Source: Oscillospiraceae bacterium (lineage in GTDB: Bacteria > Bacillota > Clostridia > Oscillospirales > CAG-272). From it: a stretch of 53,007 nt of DNA. Shown one piece after another: positions 48,948 through 53,007 of this stretch. Numbering within the stretch: the first letter of the stretch is position 1; each line of letters starts with the position of its first letter. The translations under genes were made by a program, and so were the position numbers. Location of the stretch: NCBI GenBank assembly GCA_015065105.1, contig SVQZ01000016.1:1-53007 (forward strand), written 5' to 3'. The notes beneath the pieces were generated by a model. That model was given only the letters and a program-made list of their open reading frames with translations, was not told the origin of the DNA and did not search any database.

Positions 48948-51900
48948 ATGAAAGAACAGAGAACCTTTGGAATATCGAAGCGTTTGCTTGCGGTATTCAT
49001 TCTTCTCACAATGCTTTTGGGTATGATGATCCCGGCATTGTCGGTTAGGTCTGAGGCGGCGGACGATACTTATAGGATCACCCTTAGACTTAACAGCGGT
49101 AAGTTCGTCAATGAGGGTACAAGCGAATACTGTACTCAGGGCGGAGTATCGCAGAACAGAATTTATGACATCCCCTACGGAGTAAGCATCTATGACGCTA
49201 TCCCCTGGGAGGAACAGATTATTTTAAGAAACGGATATGTATTTACCGGTTGGGTATATACGAATTCAAGCGGTTCTATCCCGAGTAACGGCTGGCAGCC
49301 CAGCCTTGAGGGTAAGAAGCCCATGGATATCTACTATACTTATTTCCGTAACAATACCGGCTCCTGCGGTAACGTATATTTCACTGCTATCTGGATAGCC
49401 AAGGAATATACAATGGGATTCGATGCCAAGATGGGTACCATAACCAAGGGCAGCGAGACTTACGACGTTGCTTACGATATTTCGGGCGGCGGCGACCAGG
49501 GCGTTGAGTATTATAATGCAATGCTCCACGATCTTGAGGCGGGTGACGTTCCTCACGCAGAGGCTGAGGGCTTTACCTTTGTAAGCTGGACACTCACAGA
49601 TTATTATTGGTCATTAAAGCCCAGCGATGAGCTCGGAAGACCTTGGGCAGACGGTAATCATTACGGCGGTACCGTATCCGAAACGTGGGCACTTACCAAG
49701 AGTGCTACCTTTGACGGTTATTGGGAATGTAATGCTGATAATTTTGAGGATGTTTATATTGCTCCCACCTGTCTCACTGATGGCTTTGACGGTCAGGTAT
49801 GCTTGACATGTCAGGCTAACAGCGAATATAAGGATTTCATAAATAATTATCATGAGCCTGACGGAACTGTACTTACAGCGTTAGGTCATGATATGGGTGA
49901 ATGGATCGATCAAAAGGACGGAACCAGCAGAAGCGATTGTGAGCGCGATGGCTGTGATTATTTTGAAACCAGAAATAATACGTATGATATAGAGTATTAT
50001 GATGAAGGAGGAGCTGCTTTCTCCGGAACTCACGGTGCCAATGCTCCTACCGCACATACATTCGGAACTCAGACGAAGCTTGTAAATGCTGCCAATAAGA
50101 CAGGTATGTACACCTTTGGCGGTTGGTACAGCGATCCCGAATGTACAACTGCGATCACTACCATAGAAGCAACAGATTTCAAGTCAAGCCTTGATGAAAG
50201 CTATAAGATCTATGCAAAGTGGATCCCCGTTGATTATACTATCACATATTATCACGGAAGTACAAATATTACCACCAAGACAGCATATTTCCCTGACGGT
50301 CTTCCCGCAACAGGTCACAGCTACGGAACCGATACCGTTCTTATAGATGCTTATAAGAGAGGCTGGACCTTTGAAGGATGGTACACCAATTCCTCCTTTA
50401 CTACTCCTGCAGAGGGCGCACTCAGCGTTCTTGACGGTGAGGGATATACTGCGAATATTAAGCTTTATGCTAAGTTTACCGAGGATTATTATCCCATCAC
50501 CTATCTTGATAAAAACGGTGAGCCCTATTCGGGTGATACGGTAATTGCCGATGCTAAGCTCAGCTATACCTATGATGACGGTATAACCTTCCCCACAGTT
50601 ACAAAGACCGGCTACACCTTCGGCGGCTGGTTTGCCGATGAAGACTGCTCGGGTACAAAGATAACAAAGTTCGGGGCGGCTACTACAGACGGTCCCCAGA
50701 CTCTTTACGCACTTTGGACACCTAACAGCTATACTATAACCTATTATTATCTTCCTGCGGCAACAGGCGGATCAGCTAATGCATTTGACACGGCAGCAGA
50801 GAAGGGATGGCTTTCCGAAAATTATGCTACCACCCATACCTACGATCAGATAACCGAGCTTCCTACGGTTACAAGAACAGGCTGGACGTGGGGCGGTAAG
50901 TGGTTTACCAATTCTGCTTGTACTACACCTGCACAGGGACTGAATGAGCTTGCAGGCGACGGATATACTGCCGCTATCAAGCTTTATACCCGTATTGTGG
51001 TAAACACATATAACATTGAGTATTACGATGAAGGCGGAGCCATGTATTCGGGAGAAAACCTTGGATCGTTACCGGCTACCTTTGTTTATGATACGGCTAA
51101 AACGCTCGTTAACGGAACAAAGACGGGATATACCTTCGGCGGTTGGTTTACCGATCCCGAATGTACCAATAAGGTAACTGCTCTCGCTAAGAATACCTAC
51201 GCACATGATGTTAAGCTCTATGCAAAATGGACACCCAATTCCTACGCGATAACATATCTTAACTTTAATACGACCAGCGGAAGTATAAATACTGCATCAT
51301 ATTTCCCCAACGGTCTGGCACCCTCTACTCATACCTACGATCAGGACACAATAATTCCCGTACCTGTACGTACAGATTATTATTTCCTCGGATGGTACAC
51401 CTCTAAAGCGGCAACCGCAGGTACAGAGGTACCCATGATCGACGGTCAGTACACTATAGACGGAAAGGCTTATACGGCTAAGTTTACGGTTTATGCTAAA
51501 TGGGAAAAGGTAAGCGCTCATGTTTGTACACCCGGTGAAGCGGTGATCGAGCATTACACAGCTCCTACCTGTACGGTTTCGGGCAGCTATGATGAGGTTA
51601 CGTACTGTACTCTTTCCCAGTGCGGCAAGGAGTGTACAAGAACTCCGGTTACCGTTCCGGCTCTCGGTCATGATTATATAGATCATGAGGCTAAGCAGGT
51701 AAGCTGTCTTGAAAAGGGCTGGGATGCATATCAGACCTGTTCAAGATGTGATTATACATCCTATTCCGAGATACCCGCTACAGGACATAATATGGGCGAT
51801 TGGTACGAGGTGAGCGCTCCCGGTTGTCTTACCAAGGGTCTTGAAAGAAGCGACTGTCAGAATACAGCCTGCGGATGTACCTACTATGAAACAAGAGAAA

Positions 51901-53007
51901 CAGATGCTCTTGACCATAGCTATAAGGCATCTCTGACACCTCCTACCTGTACAGAGGCAGGCTACACGACCTATGTTTGTGAGCGTTGCGGCGATACATA
52001 TACCGATGATTCCACTGCGGCTCTTGATCATCTCTGGGGCGAGTGGTACACCGTTGAGGAGGCTACATACTTTGCTGACGGTCTTGAAAGAAGAGATTGT
52101 CAGAGAGGTGATGCAACAGAGGAAAGAGCTATTCCTATGCTCAAGGATAACACTCCTCCCGCCGTTACCGTAACAACAGATCCCGAATTTGACGTTACCG
52201 ACGGTGAGACCGATTATTCCAACACAGACGTTGAGATCACAATTGAAGCCTTTGATAACGAAACAGGCATTGATGAGATCTATTACATTATCACCGATGA
52301 GGACACAAAGGTAGTTGAGGAGGGTATTTACGATCCCGAAAGCAAGCCTGTTCTTTCCGAAGAGGGTGAATACACCGTAACCGCAAAGGCTGTAGATAAT
52401 GCAGGCAACGAAACCGAAGTTGTAACAGATACAATAGTTATCGACAAGACCGCTCCCGTGATCGGCGGTATCGTTGACGGCGAGATTTATTGCGGTGAGG
52501 AAGAGATAAGCTTTACCGTTGATGAAAAGTATATCGACAAGGTATATGTGAACGGTGAAGAGGTAAGCGAATACGTTCTCGAGGGAACTCCCGAGGGTAC
52601 CGAATACACCGTTACCGTAACCGATAAGGCGGGTAATTCCACCGAGGTTACCGTTACCGTTTACAGTGAGCATAATTATGCGGGTACTGTTACCGAATCA
52701 CCCTCATGTACAGAAGACGGTGAGATGACCTATGTTTGTGCAAACTGCGGAGACAGCTATACCGAAGCTATCGAAAGTCTCGGTCATATCGAGGTAACAG
52801 ACGCGGCAGCAGCACCCAAGTGCGAAGAAACAGGTCTTACCGAGGGTAAGCACTGTGAAAGATGCGGCACAGTTCTCGTTGCACAGGAGGTAGTTGATGC
52901 CCACGGTCATAACTATGTTGTAACAGACCATAAGGACGAGAGCTGTACAGAGGACGGCTATGACGTTTATACCTGTACACATGACGCAAGCCATACATAT
53001 ACCGACG
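48948..53007 (+). CDS. Giant secreted InlB B-repeat/Ig-like protein (runs off right edge)
   Basis: Open from ATG 48948 (ribosome site AAAGGAAAG) to the window end: 1353 codons without a stop. A Sec signal (KRLLAVFILLTMLLGMMIPA, ending SEAAD) is followed by at least seven InlB B-repeats (TGYTFGGWFTDPECTNKV, ...KLYAKW) to about residue 860. Then come C...CxxC...GH modules (YQTCSRCDYTSYSEIPATGH; YVCERCGDTYTDDSTAALDH), an Ig-like bacterial-surface pair (about 1066-1240, DNTPPAVTVTTDPEFD, KAVDNAGNETEVV), and further cysteine modules at the edge (YVCANCGDSYTEAIESLGH). It is related to the 39199-43332 protein but not a close copy. Anchor not visible because the end is missing. Confidence 0.88.
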   Translation, partial: MKEQRTFGISKRLLAVFILLTMLLGMMIPALSVRSEAADDTYRITLRLNSGKFVNEGTSEYCTQGGVSQNRIYDIPYGVSIYDAIPWEEQIILRNGYVFTGWVYTNSSGSIPSNGWQPSLEGKKPMDIYYTYFRNNTGSCGNVYFTAIWIAKEYTMGFDAKMGTITKGSETYDVAYDISGGGDQGVEYYNAMLHDLEAGDVPHAEAEGFTFVSWTLTDYYWSLKPSDELGRPWADGNHYGGTVSETWALTKSATFDGYWECNADNFEDVYIAPTCLTDGFDGQVCLTCQANSEYKDFINNYHEPDGTVLTALGHDMGEWIDQKDGTSRSDCERDGCDYFETRNNTYDIEYYDEGGAAFSGTHGANAPTAHTFGTQTKLVNAANKTGMYTFGGWYSDPECTTAITTIEATDFKSSLDESYKIYAKWIPVDYTITYYHGSTNITTKTAYFPDGLPATGHSYGTDTVLIDAYKRGWTFEGWYTNSSFTTPAEGALSVLDGEGYTANIKLYAKFTEDYYPITYLDKNGEPYSGDTVIADAKLSYTYDDGITFPTVTKTGYTFGGWFADEDCSGTKITKFGAATTDGPQTLYALWTPNSYTITYYYLPAATGGSANAFDTAAEKGWLSENYATTHTYDQITELPTVTRTGWTWGGKWFTNSACTTPAQGLNELAGDGYTAAIKLYTRIVVNTYNIEYYDEGGAMYSGENLGSLPATFVYDTAKTLVNGTKTGYTFGGWFTDPECTNKVTALAKNTYAHDVKLYAKWTPNSYAITYLNFNTTSGSINTASYFPNGLAPSTHTYDQDTIIPVPVRTDYYFLGWYTSKAATAGTEVPMIDGQYTIDGKAYTAKFTVYAKWEKVSAHVCTPGEAVIEHYTAPTCTVSGSYDEVTYCTLSQCGKECTRTPVTVPALGHDYIDHEAKQVSCLEKGWDAYQTCSRCDYTSYSEIPATGHNMGDWYEVSAPGCLTKGLERSDCQNTACGCTYYETRETDALDHSYKASLTPPTCTEAGYTTYVCERCGDTYTDDSTAALDHLWGEWYTVEEATYFADGLERRDCQRGDATEERAIPMLKDNTPPAVTVTTDPEFDVTDGETDYSNTDVEITIEAFDNETGIDEIYYIITDEDTKVVEEGIYDPESKPVLSEEGEYTVTAKAVDNAGNETEVVTDTIVIDKTAPVIGGIVDGEIYCGEEEISFTVDEKYIDKVYVNGEEVSEYVLEGTPEGTEYTVTVTDKAGNSTEVTVTVYSEHNYAGTVTESPSCTEDGEMTYVCANCGDSYTEAIESLGHIEVTDAAAAPKCEETGLTEGKHCERCGTVLVAQEVVDAHGHNYVVTDHKDESCTEDGYDVYTCTHDASHTYTD

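Noticed and set aside
51741-52673. 310-codon open frame on the minus strand inside the second InlB-type gene
   Set aside because: It is a shadow of the long plus-strand reading frame; composition is a mirror of the repeats and it has no credible domain.

Overview
The window is about 53 kb of chromosome from a low-to-mid GC, anaerobic, Gram-positive gut-type Clostridia (Oscillospirales/Ruminococcaceae-like; inferred from gene content only). Pointers are strong AAGGAG Shine-Dalgarno sites, TTGACA-17-TATAAT promoters, many lipoproteins, a pyruvate formate-lyase fermentation locus, collagen-like and InlB-repeat surface proteins, and small families such as PadR/DUF1700/DUF4097 and the ferredoxin-type aldo/keto reductase. 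No rRNA, tRNA, CRISPR array, prophage or complete insertion sequence was seen.

Layout. 0-5.2 kb: AT-rich left edge with the tail of an unknown gene, a PH-domain protein, a YwlG-like protein, a lipoprotein, a PadR-DUF1700-DUF4097 envelope-stress type operon and an iron-sulfur aldo/keto reductase. 5.2-11.5 kb (minus strand): a dlt-like surface acylation set (SGNH/DltD-like, MBOAT/DltB-like, acyl carrier protein, acyl-adenylating ligase) with an SLC13-type carboxylate transporter translationally coupled to the carrier protein. 11.6-16.2 kb: TetR-MATE operon, divergent CDF metal transporter, and an XRE-HTH/aminotransferase fusion. 16.2-21.5 kb: a DUF6512 membrane protein, an RluA-type pseudouridine synthase and a pyruvate formate-lyase operon in which the glycyl-radical domain is a separate 80-residue gene. 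This block is bracketed by two inverted copies of a ~275-bp non-coding element, each sitting inside a duplicated transcription terminator. 21.5-25.4 kb: lipoproteins mixed with gene debris (an SPFH-protein remnant and a pflA tail fragment). 25.4-32.1 kb: collagen-like protein, flavodoxin-fold reductase, a yybP-ykoY-type manganese riboswitch with mntP, an ABC exporter, an SDR and an FAD dehydrogenase. 32.2-39.1 kb: BlaI/M56 regulatory pair with clear operators, PlsC with zinc ribbon, GltS-like symporter, FGGY kinase and a small protein whose ribosome site lies in a terminator arm. 39.2-53 kb: two giant InlB-repeat secreted proteins (the second runs off the right edge) flanking a Zur-ZnuACB zinc import operon and two paralogous lipoproteins, with an unusual 5-bp/11-bp tandem array upstream of the zinc operon.

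The most interesting items are: (i) the two-gene (split) pyruvate formate-lyase; (ii) the terminator-inserted MITE-like element with 26-32 bp hairpin duplications; (iii) a second, shorter repeat family that directly follows terminators; (iv) the dlt-like operon with a built-in carboxylate transporter, suggesting a non-alanine acyl group; (v) the XRE-aminotransferase fusion preceded by repeated TTGAACT boxes; (vi) the phased 11-bp array. All functional calls come from reading motifs in the translated sequence; no database search was run.
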